This document shows, one piece after another, positions 1-4,866 of a stretch of 7,378 nucleotides of DNA (positions within the stretch are counted from its first letter, which is position 1; each line of letters starts with the position of its first letter). This DNA comes from an uncultured Bilophila sp. (lineage in GTDB: Bacteria > Desulfobacterota > Desulfovibrionia > Desulfovibrionales > Desulfovibrionaceae), in the NCBI GenBank assembly GCA_959604115.1, contig CAUHBW010000193.1:1-7378 (forward strand), in the 5' to 3' direction. Both the position numbers and the translations under genes were made by a program. Under the pieces are notes generated by a model, which was not told the DNA's origin, did not search any database, and saw only the letters and a list, made by a program, of their open reading frames with translations.

Positions 1-29
1 CCCTTCTGAAGAAGGGCTTTCCCTCCCCC
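1..29 (+). terminator. Hairpin terminator cut by the window start
   Basis: CCCTTC (1-6) pairs with GAAGGG (11-16) around a TGAA loop. It is followed by a C-rich arm, CTTTCCCTCCCCC (17-29), with no G-rich partner inside the window. The hairpin at 6109-6149 has the same plan (CCCTTC-loop-GAAGG-CTCCCTCCCCC), so the G-rich left arm here probably lies just before base 1. It most likely ends an upstream gene outside the window. Confidence 0.5.
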
Positions 30-99
30 GCGCCCCCACCCTCCCAAGGCTTTCGTGTTTTGGGATGGGGATGCGCCGAGTCCGTTTCCGTCTGAATCC

Positions 100-190
100 G
101 GGACTTCCTCGGCGCCGCCTCCCCCACCAGTCGGAGTTTTTGCGGGAGGGGGTTCGGGGGAGGGAGCTTTTTGCAAAAGTACCCTCCCCC
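100..190 (+). repeat. Dispersed intergenic repeat, copy A
   Basis: The 37 bases from 100 (GGGACTTCC... through CCCCCACCAGTCGGAG at 136) match 6047-6082 closely: shared blocks are GGGACT, GCGCC, CCTCCCC and ACCAGTCG, with one single-base gap. Both copies continue into G-runs and then a hairpin whose right arm is CCCTCCCCC. The similarity is seen directly by aligning the two places by eye. The idea that this is a multi-copy genomic family is inference. This copy lies directly upstream of ccmD and reads G-rich in the direction of ccmD transcription. Confidence 0.65.
144..190 (+). other. G-quadruplex motif overlapping a 15-bp hairpin
   Basis: Four G-runs (144-146, 148-152, 156-160, 162-164) separated by loops of 1, 3 and 1 bases form a textbook short-loop G-quadruplex motif on the plus strand. 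The last two runs also form the left arm of a hairpin: 156-164 pairs perfectly with CCCTCCCCC (182-190). After an A/A mismatch and a G-U pair the stem continues as CTTTT (167-171) with AAAAG (175-179), closed by a three-base loop. The two structures cannot form together. No good T-tract follows, so it is not a clean intrinsic terminator for the plus strand. Confidence 0.6.
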
Positions 191-222
191 GTCCCGGACA
201 CCATCACCAAGGAGTTTTCATC

Positions 223-363
223 ATGACCGACATGGATTGGCTCATGTACGCGAATATCGCGGTGTGGATCGGACTGGGCGCGTACCTCGCGTTCCTGCTC
301 CGCAATCAAATCGCCCTCAACCGCCGGCTGGCCCAGTTGGAGACGCTCAGCAATGACCGATAA
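223..363 (+). CDS. ccmD: CcmD-like haem exporter subunit (46 aa)
   Basis: A 46-residue single-span membrane protein. Residues 1-9 are polar, about 10-28 (starting ANIAVWIGLGAYLAFLL) form one transmembrane helix, and the rest is a basic, helical tail (RNQIALNRRLAQLE) that would lie in the cytoplasm. This is the plan of CcmD, the small subunit that helps release holo-CcmE from CcmABC in system I cytochrome c maturation. CcmD proteins are too short and variable for motifs, so the call rests on size, topology and the next gene. The ATG at 223 has AAGGAG (209-214) eight bases upstream. The reading frame stays open back to 55, but that part is low-complexity repeat and hairpin sequence. The last 11 bases overlap the start of the TPR gene, so translation is probably coupled. 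Any ccmA/B/C/E/F genes would lie before the window. Confidence 0.65.
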   Translation: MTDMDWLMYANIAVWIGLGAYLAFLLRNQIALNRRLAQLETLSNDR

Positions 364-988
364 GACCTTCACTTCGAGCCGCCGCGCTATCCTGATCGTG
401 GTCGCCGTCGCCATACTCGTGCTCCTCGCGTCCACGCTGTCGTACTTCGCCGAGAACCCCAGTCTGGTTTCGCACAACACCGTGGGCAGCGCCGCGCCGT
501 CCGAAAGCCCCAGCGGGACGCCTTCCGCCGAAGGCATGAACGAGGCCACGCAGCAGCACATCATGGCCCTGATGCAGAAGCTCCAGCAGAACCCCACGGA
601 CCTTGAGGCCCTCATCGGACTCGCCGAACACTTCATGGGCATGCAGGAATGGCAGAAGGCCGAAACCTTCGCCCTGCGCGCCGTGGTCGCCGCGCCCAAC
701 GAGACGCAGCCGCTGTACATGCTCGGCATCATCCAGCACAGCCAGAACCGCAACGCCGAAGCCGCCGCCAGCCTCGAAAAGGTCGTCGCCGCCAAAGACG
801 ATCCCTCCGTGCGCTACAGCCTCGGCATCCTCTACGCCTACTACCTCAACCAGCCGGACAAGGGCCTCGAACACCTCCAGAAGGCGCTCGCCAACCCCGC
901 CGCCCCGGACGATCTCAAGAAGGCGATCGCCGACGAAATCGGCAACATCAAAAAGCACAAGGAACACGAACAGCAGAAGGCCCAATAG
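353..988 (+). CDS. Membrane-anchored TPR protein, CcmI/NrfG-like
   Basis: A 211-residue protein with a basic N-terminus, one transmembrane helix (about 11-31), a Pro/Ser/Ala-rich linker (about 45-60) and a TPR domain. Three TPR-like repeats are visible at about 82-115 (LIGLAEHFMGMQEWQKAETF), 116-149 (LYMLGIIQHSQNRNAEAAAS) and 151-183 (VRYSLGILYAYYLNQPDKGL). It ends in a charged Lys/Glu/Gln tail. In cytochrome c maturation, TPR proteins of this type (CcmI, CcmH C-domain, NrfG) bind the apocytochrome C-terminus on the outer side of the membrane and bring it to the haem lyase. That role is inferred here from the overlap with ccmD. The ATG lies inside the end of ccmD (ATGACCGATAA shared), with GGAG at 339-342 ten bases upstream. 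A general TPR adaptor is the alternative. A terminator hairpin begins 12 bases after the stop. Confidence 0.7.
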   Translation: MTDKTFTSSRRAILIVVAVAILVLLASTLSYFAENPSLVSHNTVGSAAPSESPSGTPSAEGMNEATQQHIMALMQKLQQNPTDLEALIGLAEHFMGMQEWQKAETFALRAVVAAPNETQPLYMLGIIQHSQNRNAEAAASLEKVVAAKDDPSVRYSLGILYAYYLNQPDKGLEHLQKALANPAAPDDLKKAIADEIGNIKKHKEHEQQKAQ

Positions 989-1000
989 CCTCCGAAACGC

Positions 1001-1040
1001 AACAGGCCGACCTTCCTTCACGGGAACGCCGGCCTGTTTT
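1001..1040 (+). terminator. Terminator of the ccmD-TPR unit
   Basis: AACAGGCCG (1001-1009) pairs perfectly with CGGCCTGTT (1030-1038) over a 20-base loop, ending in TTTT. It lies 12 bases after the TPR stop codon. Confidence 0.75.
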
Positions 1041-1066
1041 CGCGGGCGGAAACAAGTGCCGAATAC

Positions 1067-1094
1067 AAAAAACCCTCCCGCGACGGGAGGGTTT
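1067..1094. terminator. Two-way terminator between convergent genes
   Basis: AAACCCTCCCG (1070-1080) pairs with CGGGAGGGTTT (1084-1094): an 11-bp perfect stem with a CGA loop. Read on the minus strand the stem runs into six T's (complement of A 1067-1072), a strong terminator for the minus gene ending at 1146. Read on the plus strand it gives TTTCTTC, a second stop for the TPR unit. Confidence 0.85.
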
Positions 1095-1145
1095 CTTCAT
1101 GCCAAAAAGGGTTTCGAACAAGCCGAAACGGGAAGGGCGGAACGA

Positions 1146-1370
1146 TCAGGCCCCGCAGGATTTCTGACGCTGGCAGGAGCGCAGCTGCAGCTCCAGAACG
1201 ATCAAGCGTTCGTAATCCTGAACGGGAACCACCGGTTGCTGGTATTCGGCGCGCAGGGCGCTCTCGATCTGCTGGGTTTCCTCCCAGAAGTCGAGCAGCT
1301 CCTCATCCGCCAGATTCTTGATCTGGACGTTGAACGGCGCGTCATCAGCGGGATTGAGGCGAGTGGCCAT
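1146..1370 (-). CDS. Unrecognised small acidic protein (74 aa)
   Basis: I do not recognise this family. The 74-residue product is soluble, with no signal peptide or membrane segment. Residues 16-42 (VQIKNLADEELLDFWEETQQ onward) look like an amphipathic, possibly coiled-coil helix, and 52-70 a second helix. The end carries two Cys (C66 and C72, in RSCQRQKSC). The ATG at 1370 has AAGGAG (complement of 1376-1381) five bases upstream. It has its own sigma-70-type promoter at 1446-1474 and an excellent terminator about 50 bases past the stop, so it is a stand-alone unit convergent with the TPR gene. Coding support comes from the signals on both sides, a sensible composition and clean length; no function is proposed. 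Confidence 0.75.
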   Translation of the reverse strand: MATRLNPADDAPFNVQIKNLADEELLDFWEETQQIESALRAEYQQPVVPVQDYERLIVLELQLRSCQRQKSCGA

Positions 1371-1445
1371 AGAGACTCCTTGTCACGGCGTGTCGCGGAC
1401 GCGCGTACAGCCTGACGGCATCGTTATCTTCATGTTTACGGGCAG

Positions 1446-1474
1446 AGTATAAGAACAAACCCGTTGGCTGGCAA
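1446..1474 (-). promoter_or_regulatory. Sigma-70-type promoter of the 74-aa gene
   Basis: On the minus strand TTGCCA (complement of 1469-1474) is followed after exactly 17 bases by TATACT (complement of 1446-1451). Each hexamer has five of six consensus bases. It predicts a start near 1439 and a leader of about 68 bases before the ATG at 1370. Confidence 0.7.
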
Positions 1475-1736
1475 GCGACTCCGGCGTCTCCGTGCGCCTC
1501 TCCGCCCGTCAAAGGCGAGCAGCGCGAGACGCAATCCCGCGGAAACCGAATGACATTTATGTCAAAAACGGATTTTGGCGGACCTTTTCAAAAAATCATG
1601 CCTCAACAAGGGGATACTGTACAACATATTGATATACCATCTTATTTATCCAAAAACGCTGCGAGCGTCGGAGCCCCCTCTCCAAAAAGGCGACAAGTTT
1701 CGGGGAAAAAGCCCGCCAACGCTCTTGACAGCGGGG
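1475..1736. other. Divergent intergenic region with an AT-rich part
   Basis: This part of the 450-base gap between the minus gene and asd holds no convincing gene. 1550-1660 is clearly richer in A and T than the rest of the window, as expected of a control region. A perfect dyad, TGACAT-TT-ATGTCA, lies at 1551-1564 and could be a protein-binding site. A TTGACA (1725-1730) is an ideal -35 hexamer for asd, but nothing well matched to a -10 follows at 16-18 bases (the nearest, TAGATG at 1746, is at 15). I did not recognise a lysine riboswitch or other named leader. Confidence 0.4.
1551..1564. promoter_or_regulatory. Perfect 14-base dyad, possible operator
   Basis: TGACAT and ATGTCA are perfect inverted 6-base arms around TT, at the edge of the AT-rich intergenic part. 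The form suits a dimeric regulator, but I cannot assign one. Confidence 0.3.
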
Positions 1737-1768
1737 GCAAGGCGTTAGATGAACATCGAACGCCTTGC
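1737..1768. promoter_or_regulatory. 32-base near-perfect palindrome upstream of asd
   Basis: Arms GCAAGGCGTT (1737-1746) and AACGCCTTGC (1759-1768) are perfect inverted repeats. Inside them GATG (1748-1751) mirrors CATC (1754-1757) around AA, so 14 of 16 pairs match, with one A/G mismatch besides the central AA. It begins seven bases after a consensus TTGACA (1725-1730), so it would cover the -10 region if that is the asd promoter, and would then act as an operator. If transcription starts further upstream it would be a strong leader hairpin 52 bases before the ATG. There is no T-tract directly after it, so a terminator role is unlikely. Confidence 0.55.
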
Positions 1769-1820
1769 GAAAATCACACGCTCCGAGGCTTTTCTTTTTT
1801 GTTCGAGGATAGAGGATACC

Positions 1821-2873
1821 ATGTCTGAAAAAAAACTCGTTGTCGCTGTTGTGGGTGCTACCGGCGCCGTCGGTCGTGAAATGCTCAAGACCCTTGAAAC
1901 CCGGAACTTCCCCGCCACTGAGGTCATTCCCTTCGCCTCCGCCCGTTCCGCCGGGACCAAAGTCCCGTTCGGCGATTCCGAACTGGTCGTGCGCGAACTG
2001 AAGGAAGATGTGTTCGACGGCATCGATATCGCCATCTTCTCCGCCGGCGGTTCCACTTCCGAGAAGTACGCCCCTCACGCGGCGGCGGCGGGCTGCATCG
2101 TCGTCGACAACTCCAGCGCATGGCGCATGGACGACCGCTGCCCGCTGGTCGTGCCCGAAGTCAACCCCGATGCGCTGGAAGCCCACAACGGCATCATCGC
2201 CAACCCGAACTGCTCCACCATCCAGATGGTCGTGGCGTTGAAGCCCATCCATGACGTGGCGGGCATCCGCCGCGTGGTGGTCTCCACCTATCAGGCCGTT
2301 TCCGGTTCCGGGCAGAAGGGCATCAACGAACTCGAAACGCAGGTCCGCCAGATGTTCAATCTGAAGGAACCCGAAGTGAACGTGTATCCTCACCGCATCG
2401 CGTTCAACTGCATCCCGCACATCGACGTCTTCCTGGAAAACGAATACACCAAGGAAGAAATGAAGATGGTCAACGAGACCGTCAAAATCATGTGCGACCC
2501 GAACGTCAAGGTGACCGCCACCTGCGTGCGCGTGCCCGTGTTCTACGGCCATTCCGAATCCGTGAACATCGAAACCGAACGCAAGCTCTCCGCCAAGGAA
2601 GCCCGCGCCATCCTCGCGCAGGCCCCCGGCATCCGGGTGTACGACAACCCCGACGAAAAGATGTATCCCCTCGCCATCGACGCCGCCGGCGAAGACGACA
2701 CCTACGTGGGCCGCATCCGCGAGGACGACACCATACCGAACGGCCTCAACATGTGGATCGTCGCGGACAACATCCGCAAGGGCGCCGCGCTCAACGCCGT
2801 CCAGATCGCCGAAGAGCTGGTCCGCCGCAACCTGCTCGGCGTAAAGGACCGCACGGTCTTCATCCAGAAGTAA
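1821..2873 (+). CDS. asd: Aspartate-semialdehyde dehydrogenase
   Basis: NADPH-dependent cytoplasmic enzyme that reduces aspartyl phosphate to aspartate semialdehyde, the branch point to lysine/diaminopimelate, threonine and methionine. The 350-residue product has the family's usual length. Visible marks: the nucleotide-binding loop GATGAVGREM (12-21), FSAGGS (74-79), DNSSAWR (96-102), the catalytic Cys131 in NPNCST, STYQAVSGSG (155-164), the catalytic-type His244 in FYGHSE, and WIVADNIRKGAALNAVQIAE near the C-terminus. All key residues are present. The start at 1821 was chosen because the family begins with K-L-x-V-A-V-V-G-A-T-G just after it and AGAGGA (1811-1816) lies four bases upstream; an in-frame ATG at 1749 would add an unlikely leader. 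The gene is followed by a strong terminator and is probably transcribed alone. Regulation may involve the palindrome at 1737-1768. Confidence 0.97.
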   Translation: MSEKKLVVAVVGATGAVGREMLKTLETRNFPATEVIPFASARSAGTKVPFGDSELVVRELKEDVFDGIDIAIFSAGGSTSEKYAPHAAAAGCIVVDNSSAWRMDDRCPLVVPEVNPDALEAHNGIIANPNCSTIQMVVALKPIHDVAGIRRVVVSTYQAVSGSGQKGINELETQVRQMFNLKEPEVNVYPHRIAFNCIPHIDVFLENEYTKEEMKMVNETVKIMCDPNVKVTATCVRVPVFYGHSESVNIETERKLSAKEARAILAQAPGIRVYDNPDEKMYPLAIDAAGEDDTYVGRIREDDTIPNGLNMWIVADNIRKGAALNAVQIAEELVRRNLLGVKDRTVFIQK

Positions 2874-2899
2874 TACCGGTTCCCGCGAACCGTCTTTCC

Positions 2900-2942
2900 G
2901 ATTGGGGCATCCGGCTGGCCGGGTGCCCCAATCTGGTCTTTT
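2900..2942 (+). terminator. Terminator of asd
   Basis: GATTGGGGCA (2900-2909) pairs perfectly with TGCCCCAATC (2924-2933). The inner CCGG (2911-2914) pairs with CCGG (2919-2922), so nearly the whole hairpin is double-stranded. TGGTCTTTT follows. It starts 26 bases after the asd stop. Confidence 0.9.
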
Positions 2943-3009
2943 CCCCCGGAAGACGCTATACCGAGGGCAGGTTCATCCCACCCTCGAAATGTCATCAGAG
3001 AGGCTTGCC

Positions 3010-3951
3010 ATGATTCCCGTACTGGATGCGAACGCATGGATCGAAAAGCTCCGGGAACTCGAACGTCCCGGCGCGGACAACATTCTGGCCTTTTACGAAC
3101 ACCGGTTCGGAGCCATCTGCCGCGACGCGCGGCTGATGCTCGCCCCGCTCGACGATCATCTGGTCCACCGCGGCGACGGCGTCTTTGAAACCATCCGCTT
3201 CACCGAGCGCAAGGTCATCCATCTCGACGCGCACCTGCGGCGGCTCGCCAACTCCGCCGCCGGGCTGTCGCTGACGCTCCCCTGCCCCGTCGAGCGCATC
3301 CGCGAAATCGTCCTCGCCGTAGCCAAGGCGGGCGACGAGCCGGAAGGCAACATCCGCATCCTGTCCGGACGCGGCCCCGGCGGTTTCGGTATCGGCCTCA
3401 GGGAGTGCCCCGAATCCAGTCTGTACATCGCGGCCTACCGGGTTCCGGTCCGCACGGAGGCGTGGTACGACAAGGGCCTCACCGCCTTCCGCAGCGACGT
3501 GCCCGTGAAGCCCGCCATGTTCGCCCGCCTCAAGACGACCAACTACCTGTCCGCCGTCTTCATGACCCTTGAGTCCATGCAGAAGCACATGGACGTGGCG
3601 TTGACCTTCGACGCGAACAACTGCCTGACCGAAGCCGCCATCGCCAACGTCGCGGTGGTGGACGCCAAGGGCGCGCTGGTGCTTCCCGAATTCAAGAACG
3701 CGCTGGTCGGCACCGTGGCGACCAAGGCGATGGAACTCGCCAAGGCGTTCATGCCCGTGGAGGTGCGTCCCATCCCGCAGACGGAACTGGCCTCCGTCCG
3801 CGAAATGATGATTCTCGGCACCGCGCACGAATGCGTCGGCGTCACCCATTTCGAAGGCCGGCCCATCGGCGACGGCAAGACCGGCCCCGTGGCCCACAAG
3901 CTCCGCAAGCTCATCCGCGAAGACCTTCTCGCCGGCGGCGAGGCGTTCTAG
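3010..3951 (+). CDS. Class IV PLP aminotransferase or lyase
   Basis: A 313-residue PLP enzyme of fold type IV, the family of branched-chain and D-amino acid aminotransferases and aminodeoxychorismate lyase. Key parts in order: DDHLVHRGDGVFET (48-61), LDAHLRRL (72-79, Arg78 at the phosphate-binding position), the catalytic Lys175 in ARLKTTNYLS, Glu208 in CLTEAAIANV (contact to the PLP ring nitrogen), GTVAT (234-238) and a C-terminal ILGTAHE ... PIGDGKTGPV (268-293). The N-terminal 45 residues are longer than in bacterial D-amino acid aminotransferases. The VHRGDGVFET and KTTNYL blocks fit either an aminodeoxychorismate lyase (folate pathway) or a D- or branched-chain aminotransferase, and sequence alone does not settle it. 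The start at 3010 has AGAGAGG (2997-3003) six bases upstream; an in-frame ATG at 2989 lacks a ribosome site. It lies 136 bases after asd, behind its terminator. Confidence 0.9.
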   Translation: MIPVLDANAWIEKLRELERPGADNILAFYEHRFGAICRDARLMLAPLDDHLVHRGDGVFETIRFTERKVIHLDAHLRRLANSAAGLSLTLPCPVERIREIVLAVAKAGDEPEGNIRILSGRGPGGFGIGLRECPESSLYIAAYRVPVRTEAWYDKGLTAFRSDVPVKPAMFARLKTTNYLSAVFMTLESMQKHMDVALTFDANNCLTEAAIANVAVVDAKGALVLPEFKNALVGTVATKAMELAKAFMPVEVRPIPQTELASVREMMILGTAHECVGVTHFEGRPIGDGKTGPVAHKLRKLIREDLLAGGEAF

Positions 3952-3994
3952 AACGAATTCCCCTCTGAACTGAAGGCCACTCGCTTCATCGGGG

Positions 3995-4056
3995 GACAGG
4001 ACAAAAACAAAAGGGCGGGGAACGTTCCAAAGAACGCTTTTCCCGCCCTTTCCTGT
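3995..4056. terminator. Two-way terminator after the aminotransferase gene
   Basis: AAAGGGCGGG (4010-4019) pairs with CCCGCCCTTT (4042-4051), with an inner CGTTC/GAACG stem around CAAA (4023-4036). The plus-strand tail (TTTCCTGTTTG) is moderate. The minus-strand tail is richer in T (TTTTGTTTTTG), so it would stop minus-strand transcription even better. Confidence 0.8.
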
Positions 4057-4069
4057 TTGTCGACGCGGT

Positions 4070-4234
4070 TCACATCGTCTCTTCGTTCTTTTCTTCGACC
4101 GTATCGAATCCCTCACGGCTTCCCCGGAAGGAAGAACGTTTCCTCGCGATGCCGAAGCCCGGGACGGAACCCCGCCGCGCCGGAGCACGGGAAAAATCAG
4201 TCCTCCCCGCGTGATACTAGTGGCATTCCCCCAT
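4070..4234 (-). other. Doubtful small minus-strand frame with an in-frame TAG
   Basis: In the 319-base gap between the aminotransferase and the DUF5666-like gene, a minus-strand ATG (4234) is preceded by AGGAGG (complement of 4239-4244). It reads MGECH, then TAG (4217-4219), then 48 more open codons ending REGFDTVEEKNEETM and TGA (4070-4072). The strong minus-strand terminator stem starts 18 bases later. This could be a small gene with a nonsense mutation, a relic, an amber readthrough product, or chance. The ribosome-like AGGAGG is also the exact complement of the anti-Shine-Dalgarno arm of the plus-strand hairpin at 4238-4265, which weakens the case. Apart from these items I see nothing else in the gap. 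Confidence 0.2.
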
Positions 4235-4237
4235 CTC

Positions 4238-4265
4238 CCCTCCTAAGATGAATAAAAAAGGAGGG
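4238..4265 (+). promoter_or_regulatory. Hairpin masking the ribosome site of the next gene
   Basis: CCCTCCT (4238-4244) is exactly complementary to AGGAGGG (4259-4265), the Shine-Dalgarno region of the gene starting at 4271; the loop is 14 A-rich bases. In the mRNA this seven-pair stem would hide the ribosome site. It may give heat-, RNA- or protein-responsive control of translation, which is inference. Confidence 0.45.
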
Positions 4266-4270
4266 TTGAC

Positions 4271-4603
4271 ATGCTCAAACGTGCCTTGTGCGCCGCATTT
4301 GCGGCCGCTGTTCTGGTTTCGTTTTCCGTTCCGGCATTCGCCGGTTCCCACCATTACAAGATGCGCGTCCGCGGCACCGTGGAAAGCGTTGACGCCGCCC
4401 AGAAAACGTTCACGGTGAAGGACCGCGAAGGCAAGGCCCTCACGTTCCGCGTGGACGACCGCAGCGAATTTGAACTGGAATTCAAGGACAAGCGCGATCA
4501 GGACGTGCCGTTCAGCGAATTGAAGGCCGGCGACCGGGTCAAGGTCAAGGCCTTCCGGGGCGAGCCGCCGCACCTCGTGGATGATGTGGACATCTACCGG
4601 TAA
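4271..4603 (+). CDS. Small exported beta-barrel protein, DUF5666-like
   Basis: A 110-residue secreted protein. Residues 1-24 are a classic Sec signal peptide (MLKR, hydrophobic core, PAFA before GS), giving a mature periplasmic or surface protein of about 86 residues. The mature part follows the DUF5666 pattern, a small beta-barrel: GTVESVDAAQKTFTVK (35-50), LTFRVDDRSEFELE (57-70), then FSELKAGDRVKVKA (81-94) and a final VDDVDIYR. The family's function is not known to me; such domains are often thought to bind ligands or partners, so I do not propose an activity. The ATG at 4271 has a very strong AAGGAGGG (4258-4265) five bases upstream, which pairs with an upstream CCCTCCT. It is a single-gene unit with an excellent terminator 20 bases after the stop. 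Confidence 0.8.
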   Translation: MLKRALCAAFAAAVLVSFSVPAFAGSHHYKMRVRGTVESVDAAQKTFTVKDREGKALTFRVDDRSEFELEFKDKRDQDVPFSELKAGDRVKVKAFRGEPPHLVDDVDIYR

Positions 4604-4622
4604 ACCGGCTTGCGCCGGCTGA

Positions 4623-4660
4623 TGAAAAAGGGGGAGCGGCAACGCTCCCCCCTTTTTTCA
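4623..4660. terminator. Strong two-way terminator
   Basis: AAAAAGGGGGAGCG (4625-4638) pairs with CGCTCCCCCC and T's (4643-4658) around a GCAA tetraloop, with one extra C. There are six T's on the plus strand and five (complement of A 4625-4629) on the minus strand. It ends the DUF5666-like gene and can also stop minus-strand transcription coming from the glycosyltransferase. Confidence 0.92.
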
Positions 4661-4866
4661 TGTCCGCTGTTCGCCGCCGGAGCTTCCGGGACGTCCCGGC
4701 CGAACCGGCATTTCACAAAGCAATCAATGAAGCAACTCCGGGCAAGGCAAGACGTCGCCTCTTCCGATGCGCCCAGAAGGTCCGGAAGCTCCACGCCTGC
4801 CCGGTCTCGACATCTTGGCCCCATACACCCAAAGAAAATGTTCTCCGGACCAGCCTGCCCCCTGCC
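4661..4866. other. Non-coding 3' region with inverted repeats
   Basis: These 206 bases lie between the convergent ends of the DUF5666-like gene and the glycosyltransferase. GGAGCTTCCGG (4679-4689) is the exact inverse of CCGGAAGCTCC (4782-4792), 92 bases apart, and a perfect 14-base palindrome CCGGGACGTCCCGG lies at 4686-4699. No terminator follows the glycosyltransferase closely, so this is probably its 3' untranslated region up to 4623. No gene is supported here. Confidence 0.4.

Noticed and set aside
55..222. Upstream extension of the ccmD frame
   Set aside because: It would translate the repeat and hairpin into Pro/Gly-rich sequence. The ATG at 223 has the good ribosome site and gives a CcmD-sized protein.
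1660..1820. Lysine riboswitch or other known leader before asd
   Set aside because: I looked for a multi-stem riboswitch core and an antiterminator/terminator pair and could not build one. Only the palindrome is convincing.
1550..1828. 92-aa plus-strand reading frame before asd
   Set aside because: No ribosome site. It covers the AT-rich control region and the palindrome, overlaps the asd start, and has an unprotein-like composition.
1596..2552. Long minus-strand frame opposite asd
   Set aside because: It is the antisense of a certain gene, His/Asp/Gly-rich as expected of a GC-rich shadow frame, and has no start signals.
2995..4188. 397-aa minus-strand frame opposite the aminotransferase
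   Set aside because: Antisense shadow of a clear enzyme gene. It crosses the strong terminator at 3995-4056.
4594..4824. 76-aa minus-strand frame with several Cys
   Set aside because: It runs through the two-way terminator at 4623-4660 and has no ribosome site.
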